Positions 1 through 8,400 of a stretch of 39,520 bases of DNA are shown in pieces. This DNA is from CAZLIC01 sp964559535 (GTDB taxonomy: Bacteria > Pseudomonadota > Alphaproteobacteria > Rhodobacterales > Rhodobacteraceae). The DNA lies in assembly GCA_964559535.1 (NCBI GenBank), contig CAZLIC010000035.1:1-39520 (forward strand), in the 5' to 3' direction. The notes below the pieces were generated by a model. That model ran no database searches, was not told where the DNA came from, and saw only the letters and a program-made list of their open reading frames with translations. Position 1 is the first letter of the stretch. Every line of letters begins with the position of its first letter. The position numbers and the translations under genes are program-made.

Positions 1-237
1 GGGTTCCATGTGGGCGTCGAGTTCAAGTGGTGGGAGGGACTGGCGACCTGTTCGGCCGGGTCGATCGCGGGCGTGGCGGTGGGAGACCTGCTGGACCCGA
101 ACGCCGCCGTCGCCGCCCCGGTGCGCTGTGACGAGATCGCATGGAGCTTGTTCGGCATCAGCATGGCCGGCTGGAACATGCTGGTGTCGCTGGCGCTGGC
201 CGGGGCGTGGCTGATGGCCGCGCGGGCGAAGGCCTAG
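1..237 (+). CDS. dsbB: Disulfide bond formation protein DsbB, C-terminal part (5' end outside window)
   Basis: The reading frame is open from the first base and stops at 235-237, leaving 78 residues. It shows the second periplasmic loop of DsbB (the HVGVEFKWWEG stretch, then two cysteines about 28 residues apart) followed by a final hydrophobic helix (ISMAGWNMLVSLALAGAWLM). DsbB is an inner-membrane quinone reductase that reoxidises the periplasmic thiol oxidase DsbA; the cysteine pair seen here corresponds to the second redox pair that exchanges with DsbA. The first CxxC pair and the upstream helices lie outside the window. The photolyase gene starts 42 bases downstream on the same strand. 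Confidence 0.8.
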   Translation, partial: GFHVGVEFKWWEGLATCSAGSIAGVAVGDLLDPNAAVAAPVRCDEIAWSLFGISMAGWNMLVSLALAGAWLMAARAKA

Positions 238-278
238 CGCGGCTTTTCTTTGCCGCGCGCTGTGCTAGGTTTTGTTCC

Positions 279-1799
279 ATGAATGTTCTTGTCTGGTTCA
301 AGCGCGACCTGCGGGTGCAGGATCACCCGGCGCTGGCCCTGGCCGCGGGCCTGGGCCGGGTATTGCCGCTGTACATCGTGGAACCGGACTACTGGCAACT
401 GCCCGACACATCGGCCCGGCAATGGGCGTTCACGGCCGAATCGCTGCTGGGGTTGCGCGATGACCTGGGCGCGCTGGGCGCGCCGCTGGTGGTGCGGGTG
501 GGCGATGCGGCCGAGGTTCTGGGGCGGCTGGTGAAGCAGCACCGCATTGCGCGCATCGTCAGCCACGAGGAGACGGGCAACCTGTGGACCTTCGCGCGCG
601 ACCGGCGGGTGGCGGGGTGGGCGCGCGGGGCGGGGGTGGCGTGGACCGAACTGCCGCAGTGCGGTGTGGTGCGGCGGCTGCGGGGACGCGACGGCTGGCA
701 GGGGCAGCGCGATGCCTTCATGGCGCAGCCGGTGGTGGACGCGCCTGCGGCGCTGGACCCGGTGCCGGGGGTCGAGCCGGGGATGATTCCGTCGGTTCAG
801 GCGCTGCGGCTGGCTGCCGACCGCTGCCCGCACCGGCAGGCGGGCGGGCGGGGGCAGGGGCTGGCGCTCTTGGACAGTTTCCTGACGGTGCGGGGGCAGG
901 GGTACCGGGCCGCCATGTCATCTCCGGTGACCGGTGAACGCGGCTGTTCGCGGCTGTCGCCGCACATTGCGCTGGGCACGGTTTCGCTGCGCGAGGTGGT
1001 GCAGGCCGGGCAGGCGCGGGCGGCGGAACGGCCCGGTGGCGGGTGGGGCGGCAGTCTGACGTCGTTCCAGGCGCGGCTGGCCTGGCGTGACCATTTTGCG
1101 CAGAAGCTGGAGGATGCGCCGCGGATCGAGACGCAGTGCCTGCACCCGGCCACCGAAGCCCTGCGCCCGCGCGCGCCCGATGCGGTGCGGCTGGCGGCCT
1201 GGGAGGCGGGTGAAACGGGGGTGCCCTTCGTGGACGCCTGCATGCGCTATCTGGCGGCGACGGGGTGGCTGAACTTCCGCATGCGGTCGATGCTGGTGTC
1301 GTTTGCGTCGTATCACCTGTGGCTGGACTGGCGGGCGACCGGGCCGGTGCTGGCGCGGCGGTTCACCGACTATGAGCCCGGCATCCACTGGCCGCAGATG
1401 CAGATGCAGTCGGGCACCACGGGCATCAACACCATCCGCATGTACAACCCGGTGAAGCAGGGGCAGGATCAGGACCCTTCGGGGGTGTTCATCCGCACCT
1501 GGGTGCCGGAACTGGCCGAGGTGCCTGACGTGCACCTGCACACGCCATGGGCCTGGCCGGGGGCGGGGCGGCTGCGCTATCCGCCGCCACTGGTGGATCT
1601 GGCCGAGGCTGCGCGCGTGGCGCGCGAGGCCATGTGGGGGCAGCGCCGGGTGGCGGGGTTCCAGGCGGCGGCCGGCGAGATCGTGGAGCGGCACGCCAGC
1701 CGGAAGGACCGGCAGCGCCGTTTCGTGGATGATCGCGAACCCGCCCCGCGCCGCCGAACAACCGCTGCTGCGCCCGCACAGTTGAGCCTGGACCTGTAG
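279..1799 (+). CDS. Photolyase/cryptochrome family flavoprotein
   Basis: 506 residues. The N-terminus (MNVLVWFKRDLRVQDHPAL) is the classic start of the photolyase alpha/beta domain, which fixes the start at 279 although the frame is open further upstream. The C-terminal FAD-binding domain is recognisable from about residue 200, with the block HWPQMQMQSGTTGIN and then RMYNPVKQGQDQDPSGVF and WVPEL near residues 368-410. Canonical photolyases use a GTGxDAxPYFRxFNP-type block here, so this belongs to the branch with GTTGIN and an early PDTSARQW motif. Family members repair UV pyrimidine dimers or sense blue light; which one applies here cannot be decided. The C-terminal ~35 residues are basic and proline/alanine rich, probably disordered. 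A possible -10 (TAGGTT at 266-271) sits 7 bases before the ATG and no Shine-Dalgarno is visible, so the mRNA may be leaderless. The stop overlaps the next gene. Confidence 0.88.
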   Translation: MNVLVWFKRDLRVQDHPALALAAGLGRVLPLYIVEPDYWQLPDTSARQWAFTAESLLGLRDDLGALGAPLVVRVGDAAEVLGRLVKQHRIARIVSHEETGNLWTFARDRRVAGWARGAGVAWTELPQCGVVRRLRGRDGWQGQRDAFMAQPVVDAPAALDPVPGVEPGMIPSVQALRLAADRCPHRQAGGRGQGLALLDSFLTVRGQGYRAAMSSPVTGERGCSRLSPHIALGTVSLREVVQAGQARAAERPGGGWGGSLTSFQARLAWRDHFAQKLEDAPRIETQCLHPATEALRPRAPDAVRLAAWEAGETGVPFVDACMRYLAATGWLNFRMRSMLVSFASYHLWLDWRATGPVLARRFTDYEPGIHWPQMQMQSGTTGINTIRMYNPVKQGQDQDPSGVFIRTWVPELAEVPDVHLHTPWAWPGAGRLRYPPPLVDLAEAARVAREAMWGQRRVAGFQAAAGEIVERHASRKDRQRRFVDDREPAPRRRTTAAAPAQLSLDL

Positions 1800-1975
1800 T
1801 GCCGCGCGGCGTGAAGAAGGCGGACCTTCCGCAGAAGATCTGCGCGCATTGCGGGCGGCCGTTCGTCTGGCGCAAGAAATGGGCGCGGGACTGGGACAGC
1901 GTGAAGTTCTGTTCGGACGCATGCCGGTCCGGCAAGAGTGTTCGCCCGTCGGCCGGTTCAACGCCGTCCCGTTGA
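1799..1975 (+). CDS. DUF2256 family small zinc-ribbon-like protein
   Basis: A 58-residue protein beginning at a GTG that shares its G with the photolyase TAG stop (TAGTG); a second in-frame GTG at 1811 is an alternative start. The core CAHCGRPFVWRKKWARDWDS followed by VKFCSDACR matches the DUF2256 family: two CxxC/CxxxC pairs that can bind a zinc ion, with a basic tryptophan-rich centre. The function of DUF2256 is unknown; genes of this family are often found beside photolyase/cryptochrome genes, and the overlap here suggests translational coupling. The product is normal family length. It is easily missed because it is short and lacks an ATG. Family assignment rests on the pattern alone. Confidence 0.8.
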   Translation: MPRGVKKADLPQKICAHCGRPFVWRKKWARDWDSVKFCSDACRSGKSVRPSAGSTPSR

Positions 1976-2627
1976 TTCGCGGTCCGGTGGAGGGCCTGTC
2001 GCCCGGACGTGGCCGGTTCGCACGGGTTGGCCGGATTGATGCGGCAACGTGAACGGGGCCTTGCAAGACTGTGGCAGGAAAGCGGCAGAATGTGACCCGA
2101 TGGTTAACTCAACCCCGCGGAGCATGGCTGTTTCCCGCATGGCGACAGTCTGCGGGTCCGATGCGGCACATGCGGGCGTTCTGCCCCGATTGCAGCCCCG
2201 GTTGCTGCCCATCTTCGAAACAATGCGCAACCTATGCGTGTGTTCCGGCCCTGCACGGGCAGCGCCATTCCGCCGCTTCGCCAGTGTGTTGCCGGGTTTT
2301 GGCCAAACTTCCCCCTTTGCGAAACGCTTAACGGAAGGTAATCAAAGGTCGTCCCCTTACCGGGACAAGGCCGTGGGGGCGGCCGACCGAGGTGTTGCTG
2401 GCCGTAGGGCCTGCATGTCGTGGGAGCTGCCAAAGCCCGCGGTGCGATGATGTTGTCGTGCGCGGCGAGCCGGACCTGTTCCGGCGGCCATTTCCTCCAC
2501 CCCGTTCGACCGGCCATGCGTGATGGGCCCATCCGGGCCACGGCACGGTGTTGTGTCGATGCGGTCGCGGGGCCGCAGACGAAATCTTGGCCGGGGTCTT
2601 CGAGCCGGTCTGTGCGAGGAATTGGAA
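1976..2627. other. 652-nt intergenic region upstream of the first RTX gene
   Basis: No convincing coding sequence was found. Open frames here have no recognisable domain and an amino-acid composition like that of shadow frames. The stretch is somewhat less G/C-biased around 2200-2345. It probably holds the promoter and a leader of the RTX gene, but I could not pick a clear -35/-10 pair. A TTAA-N7-TAAT near-match to a CtrA box lies at 2328-2342 and is not convincing. Confidence 0.4.
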
Positions 2628-5180
2628 ATGGCGGTCATCGCGTACTACGAGTTCAACGACACCGACACCGTGGCGGGTGATCAGGCGCTCGACAACGGTG
2701 CGCAGGACGGGTCGTACCGGGACGGCGCCTTCGCGCAGGATGGCCGTGCGATCCTGGATGGCCAGGACGACAAGGTGAAGTTCGGCGAATTCGAAGCCTA
2801 TCAGCTGTCGCGCGGCACGGTCGAAATCCAGTTCGCCGCCAACGAGCTGAAGGACGACCCGCAGACGGTTCTGTCGCGCGACAGCGTGGGCGAGACGGCG
2901 GGCGGGTTCCGTGTCGAGGTGCTGGGCGACGGTTCGGTTCTGATCAGCCACGAAAGCGCCACGGGCACCATCGAGTATTCCACCGGCCCGGGCTTCCTGG
3001 CGGCGGGTGACGAGATCAACGTCAGCTACTCGTTCGACGAGGATGAGGGCGGGCGGCTGGTCATTGCCAACCTGACCCAGGCCACCGAGATTGCGGCCGA
3101 CACGCCCGCGGGCCTGACGATGGACATGGGGCCGGACATCAACCAGAAATGGATGATCGGCGTCGGGCAGTCGCTGTCGGACCCCTATATCCTGAACAAC
3201 CTGGACAAGCCCTTTGAAGGGTCTGTCGAATACTTCAAGATCTACGACACGGTCGAGAACGACACCCGTGACGGCATCGTCTATGGCCGCCCCGGTGACA
3301 GCGACGACCTGATCGACCTGGCCTATACTGGCGACAACGACGGTGACTTCATCGACAACGACGACGCGCTGCTGCCGGGTGCCGCGCCGAACGACGACTA
3401 TGTGATTGCCCGTGACGGCGACGACACGGTGCGCGCCGGGGTTGGCGACGACATCGTGTTCGGCGGCGCGGGCAACGATTCGATCGAGGGCGAGTCGGGC
3501 GTTGACACGCTGCGCGGCGGGTTGGGCAACGACCAGCTGTTCGGCGGCACCGAGGATGACGAGCTGTACGGTGCGATCGGGGCCGACACGATGAACGGCG
3601 GCGCGGGTGACGACTACGCCCGTGGCGGGCTGGGTGCCGACGTGTTCTTCGGCGGCCTTGGCGCCGACAGCGGCGACGACACCGCTTTTGGCGGGCGCGG
3701 GCATGATGCGCTGGATGGCCACGAAGGCGACGATTCGCTGAACGGCGGGCGCGGGGCCGACACCATTGGCGGCGGCGCGGGTTCCGACACGGTGCTGGGC
3801 GGCCGCGGCGCGGATGCCATTGTCACCTCGGACCCGAACCTGGCCGACGGCGAACTGCCGGACATCGCCTTCCCCGGCCTGTATGACGCCGATGCCGCGC
3901 CCGATGACGACCGCGACTCGGTGCGCGGCGGTTATGGCGATGACACCATTGCCACCGGCGACGATGACGACACCCTGTTCGGTGGCCGCGGGTTTGACCA
4001 GATCGATGCCGGCGTGGACGACGACGCGGTGGAAGCCGGGTATGGCGACGACACGGTGACGGGCGGCGAAGGCAACGACACGCTGGAGGGCCGCCAGGGC
4101 AAGGACCTGCTGACCGGCGGTTCGGGCGACGAGGATGACCCGACCGACCTGCCCGACGATGTTGATCCGGTGGACGGCAACGACCTCGACTCGCTTTTGG
4201 GCGGGCGCGGCTCGGACACCATCTTCGGCGGCGATGACGACGACACGCTTTTCGGCGGCACCGGCAACGACAGCCTGTCCGGCGGCAACGACGACGACGA
4301 CATCCTGGCGGGTCTGGGCAACGACACGATCAACGGCGGCGAGGGAGCCGATTCGATGTTCGGGTCGGCCGACAAGGACCGCTTCGTCATCGACAGCCGC
4401 ACGGCGGGCATCGGCGACACGGTGGACGGCGGCGAGGGCGGCGACGACTTCGACACGATGGACCTGCGTGGGTCGGGGCCGTACCGCATTACCTATACCT
4501 CGGAGGACCGCGAGGACGGCACTGTCGACTTCCTGGACGACGACGGCAATGTGACGGGTACGCTGACCTTCTCGAACATCGAGAACGTGATCCCCTGCTT
4601 TACGCCCGGCACGATGATCGCCACGCCGCGCGGCGAGGTGCCGGCCGAGTTGCTGCGTGTGGGCGACAAGGTGATTACCCGCGACAACGGCATCGAGGAG
4701 GTCCGCTGGATCGGGGCACGGCATCTGGAATGGGCCGAGCTTTCGGCCAATCCGCACCTGCAGCCGGTGCTGATCCGCCAGGGCAGCCTGGGCAACGGCC
4801 TGCCGGAACAGGACATGATGGTCAGCCCGAACCACCGCATGCTGGTGGCCAACGACCGTACCGCGCTGTATTTCGCCGAGCACGAGGTGCTGGTGGCTGC
4901 CAAGCATCTGGTGGGAAGCAAGGGCGTGCATTCGGTGACGTCGATGGGCACCACCTACCTGCACTTCATGTTCGACCGGCACGAAGTTGTTCTGGCCAAC
5001 GGCGCCTGGACCGAAAGCTTCCAGCCCGGTGACCAGACGCTGAAGGGCATGGGCAACGCGCAGCGGACCGAGATCTTCGAGATCTTCCCGGAACTGCGCG
5101 ACGCGCAGGGGCTGGCTGGCTATGCCGCCGCCCGCCGCACGCTGAAGAAGCACGAGGCCAAGCTTCTCTCCTTCCGCTGA
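2628..5180 (+). CDS. RTX calcium-binding protein with LamG-like N-terminus and C-terminal Hint domain
   Basis: 850 residues. The start at 2628 follows GAGGA (2616-2620) with good spacing. Residues 1 to ~205 look like a LamG/concanavalin-type beta-sandwich (MAVIAYYEFND, later KFGEFEAYQLSRGTVEIQF). Residues ~230-600 hold many GGxGxDxLxGG-type nonapeptides unusually rich in consecutive aspartates, which form calcium-binding beta-rolls. A linker (DTMDLRGSGPYRI) leads to a Hint_2 domain starting at Cys657 (CFTPGTMIATPRGEVPAELL, then MMVSPNHRMLV) and a ~45-residue tail ending in RRTLKKHEAKLLSFR. RTX proteins are exported by type I secretion and fold on contact with extracellular calcium. Hint domains can self-cleave at their N-terminal Cys, but whether this one does is unknown. 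No signal peptide is seen. It is followed by a strong terminator and a paralog. It could be an adhesin or surface protein. Confidence 0.87.
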   Translation: MAVIAYYEFNDTDTVAGDQALDNGAQDGSYRDGAFAQDGRAILDGQDDKVKFGEFEAYQLSRGTVEIQFAANELKDDPQTVLSRDSVGETAGGFRVEVLGDGSVLISHESATGTIEYSTGPGFLAAGDEINVSYSFDEDEGGRLVIANLTQATEIAADTPAGLTMDMGPDINQKWMIGVGQSLSDPYILNNLDKPFEGSVEYFKIYDTVENDTRDGIVYGRPGDSDDLIDLAYTGDNDGDFIDNDDALLPGAAPNDDYVIARDGDDTVRAGVGDDIVFGGAGNDSIEGESGVDTLRGGLGNDQLFGGTEDDELYGAIGADTMNGGAGDDYARGGLGADVFFGGLGADSGDDTAFGGRGHDALDGHEGDDSLNGGRGADTIGGGAGSDTVLGGRGADAIVTSDPNLADGELPDIAFPGLYDADAAPDDDRDSVRGGYGDDTIATGDDDDTLFGGRGFDQIDAGVDDDAVEAGYGDDTVTGGEGNDTLEGRQGKDLLTGGSGDEDDPTDLPDDVDPVDGNDLDSLLGGRGSDTIFGGDDDDTLFGGTGNDSLSGGNDDDDILAGLGNDTINGGEGADSMFGSADKDRFVIDSRTAGIGDTVDGGEGGDDFDTMDLRGSGPYRITYTSEDREDGTVDFLDDDGNVTGTLTFSNIENVIPCFTPGTMIATPRGEVPAELLRVGDKVITRDNGIEEVRWIGARHLEWAELSANPHLQPVLIRQGSLGNGLPEQDMMVSPNHRMLVANDRTALYFAEHEVLVAAKHLVGSKGVHSVTSMGTTYLHFMFDRHEVVLANGAWTESFQPGDQTLKGMGNAQRTEIFEIFPELRDAQGLAGYAAARRTLKKHEAKLLSFR

Positions 5181-5224
5181 CAGGGTTTGCAGCACGGGTC
5201 CGGCAGGGGTGCCGGAGCCGGCGG

Positions 5225-5252
5225 AACGGGGGCCGACAGGCCCCCGTTTGCG
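5225..5252 (+). terminator. Rho-independent terminator after first RTX gene
   Basis: A perfect 10-bp stem (AACGGGGGCC at 5225-5234 pairing with 5239-5248), a GACA tetraloop, then TTTGCGTTTG. It lies 44 bases after the RTX stop codon and separates it from the second RTX gene, so the two paralogs are probably transcribed separately. Confidence 0.8.
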
Positions 5253-5409
5253 TTTGTGGACATTCCCTTTCCGCCCCTGTCTGGCCCCAGATTCGCCGGA
5301 AACCCCCCAGTGTCGGCCATTCTGCCGCCGCCTTCGCCCGTTAACTGTGAGTGCTGGAGCCCTGTGTGGGGTTTTCCTTTGCGGCCGCGTGGCCGTGTGG
5401 AGCGAGTGA

Positions 5410-8400
5410 ATGGCGACGGTCAACGGCAACAACAGCAACAACAACCTGTCGGGAACGGCATCTGCCGACGTGATCAATGCCTATGGTGGCAACGATGTTG
5501 CCAATGCGGGTGGCGGAAACGACACGGTCTATGGCGGGGCGGGGCTGGACACGCTGTACGGCGATGCCGGCGCCGACACGATCTATGGCGGCACCGAACA
5601 GGACCTGCTGTACGGCGGAGATGACGGCGACAGTCTGCATGGGGATGCGGGCAACGACACGCTGGGTGGCGGACTGGGCGACGACACGCTGGTCGGCGGA
5701 GCAGGCGACGATACGCTGTTCGGCGGCGGCGGCACCGATACGGCTGACTACAGTGGCAGCACGGCGGGGGTGAACGTCAACCTGGCCGGGGGCACGGCCT
5801 CGGGCGGCGCAGGATCGGACCGGCTGACCGCGGTCGAGAACGTCACGGGATCGGCCAGCGCCGACACCATCACCGGCGACGGTGCGGCCAACCTGATTTC
5901 GGGCGGCGAAGGCAACGACACGATCACATCGGGCGGCGGGGCGGATACCGTCTATGGCGGCGGCGGCAACGACGTGATCAACGGCGAGGGCGACCTGCTG
6001 GTGAACGGCGGGTTCGAATCCGGCCAGACAGCCGGCACCTGGAGCGGCGGCGCCGTTCACGGCTGGCAAAGCGCCACGGGCCAGTTCGAAACCTGGGGCA
6101 ACGGATTCAACAGCACCTCGACGTCATCGACCCTGACAAGCGACGGCGGCAGCTTCATCGAGCTGGACCACAATTCCAGCTCGGTCGACCGCATCTGGCA
6201 GGATGTGCAGACCGGCGCGGGAGAAAGCTATACCTTCTCGATCGACGCGATGCAGCGCCCGGCGACCACCACGAACAGCTTCGAGGTGTACTGGAACGGC
6301 ACGCTGGTGGCGACGGTCACGCCGACCACGGCCTGGGCCAGCTATTCCTACACCGTTACCGGAACCGGCGACGTTGTTCGGCTGGAGATTCGCGAGCTTG
6401 CCGCGCAGGACGACAGCCTGGGCGTGCTTCTGAACAACGCCAGCCTGATGACCTCGGCCGGTGCCGATACGCTGGACGGCGGCGACGGCGACGACACCAT
6501 TTCAGGCGGCGGCGGCGCCGACAGCCTGATCGGCGGAAGCGGGCGGGACCAGCTGGATGGCGGGGCGGGCGACGATTCCCTGCGCGGCGATGACGGCAAC
6601 GATTCTCTGGTGGGCGGCAGCGGCAATGACACGCTGGACGGCGGCCTGGGCGCCGACACGCTGGCGGGGGGCGACGGTGACGACATCCTGCGCGGTGGCG
6701 ACGATGCCGACCTGCTGCAGGGTGAGGCCGGGGCGGATACGCTGGAAGGCGGCAACGGCAACGACACGCTGGACGGTGGCGCCGATGGCGACAGCCTGGT
6801 TGGCGGGGCCGGGGCCGACCTGCTGGCGGGCGGCGAGGGCAACGACGCCCTTGCGGGGGGCGATGAAGCCGACACGCTGTCGGGCGATGCGGGCGACGAT
6901 ACGCTGTCGGGCGACGGCGGCGATGACAGCCTGGACGGCGGTTCGGGCCAGGACGCCCTGTCGGGCGGAGCAGGCAATGACGCGCTGGCCGGGGGCAACG
7001 ATGCCGACACGCTGTCGGGCGATGCCGGGGCGGACACGCTTTCGGGTGACGCAGGCGCTGACAGCCTTGATGGCGGGGCCGACGGCGACAGCCTGTCGGG
7101 CGGCGCCGGGGCCGACACGCTGGCAGGCGGGGCGGGCAGCGACACGCTGGCGGGCGGGGATGACGGCGATAGCCTTTCGGGTGGCGATGACGCGGACCTG
7201 ATCGATGGCGGCGCGGGCGCGGATGTGGTCGACGCCGGGTTCGGCAGCGATACCATCCTGGGTCGTGCGGGCGATACCATCGTCGGCGGTGAGGATGTCG
7301 GCAACGGCGATACCGACGTGCTGGACCTGCGCGGCGCCGGGCCGCACCGGATTGTCTACAGCATCACCAACCCAGAGAACGGGACGGTCGAATTCCTGAA
7401 CGCCGATGGCACGGTCTCGGGCAGCCTGACCTTCTCGAACATCGAGTCGGTGCTGCGCGATCAGGACTACGTCATCGAGGGCACCGGCGGCGACGACGTG
7501 ATCGGCGCGGGCTACGCGGGGGATCCCGAGGGCGATCTGGTGGACGCGGGCGACAACCTGACGGGCACCGACGATGACCGCATCGAGGCCTATGGCGGTG
7601 CGGACACGGTGCAGGCGGGCGCGGGCAACGACACGGTCTTCGGCGGCGAAGGGTCGGACTCGGTCGTGGGCGGCGACGGCGCGGATTCGCTGCTGGGCGA
7701 GGCGGGCAATGACACGCTGGCGGGCGGCGCGGACAATGACACGCTGCTGGGCGGCGATGGCAACGACAGCCTGGACGGCGGAACCGGCGCAGACAGCCTG
7801 GACGGCGGCGCGGACAACGACACGCTGGAAGGCGGCGACGGCGCGGATGTGCTGGCCGGCGGCGAGGGGGCCGACAGCCTGTCGGGCGGTGCCGACAACG
7901 ACACGCTGGCGGGCGGCGGTGGTGCCGACAGCCTGGACGGCGGGGCCGGAACCGATGCGCTGGATGGCGGGGCGGGGTCCGACACGCTGCGCGGGGCCGG
8001 GGCGGATGCGCTGACGGGCGGCGCGGACGCCGACAGCTTTGTGGTGGACCGCAGCTTCACCGGCCACATCGACGGGTCCGAGACGGGTATCGACAGCGAC
8101 ACGCTGGACCTGACGGGCCAGGGGTCGTTCCGGGTGATCCGGTCGGTGACCAACCCCGAGAACGGGACGGTCGAGTTCCTGAACGCCGACGGCAGCGTGG
8201 CCGGGCAGTTCAGCTTTGCCAACATCGAGACGATCCTGTCGTCGCAGGACTACATCGTCGAAGGCACCGGCGGCGACGACGTGATCGGCGTGGGCTACGC
8301 CGGGGATCCCGAGGGCGATCTGGTGGACGCGGGCGACAACCTGACGGGCACCGACGATGACCGCATCGAGGCCTATGGCGGTGCGGACACGGTGCAGGCG

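Noticed and set aside
2328..2342. Possible CtrA box (TTAA-N7-TAAT) before the first RTX gene
   Set aside because: The second half does not match TTAA, and no second box was found.
2328..5477. A 1049-codon open frame on the minus strand opposite the first RTX gene
   Set aside because: It is the antisense shadow of repetitive GC-rich codons; its protein is a low-complexity Val/Ala/Arg string with no domain, whereas the plus frame has clear LamG, RTX and Hint signatures.
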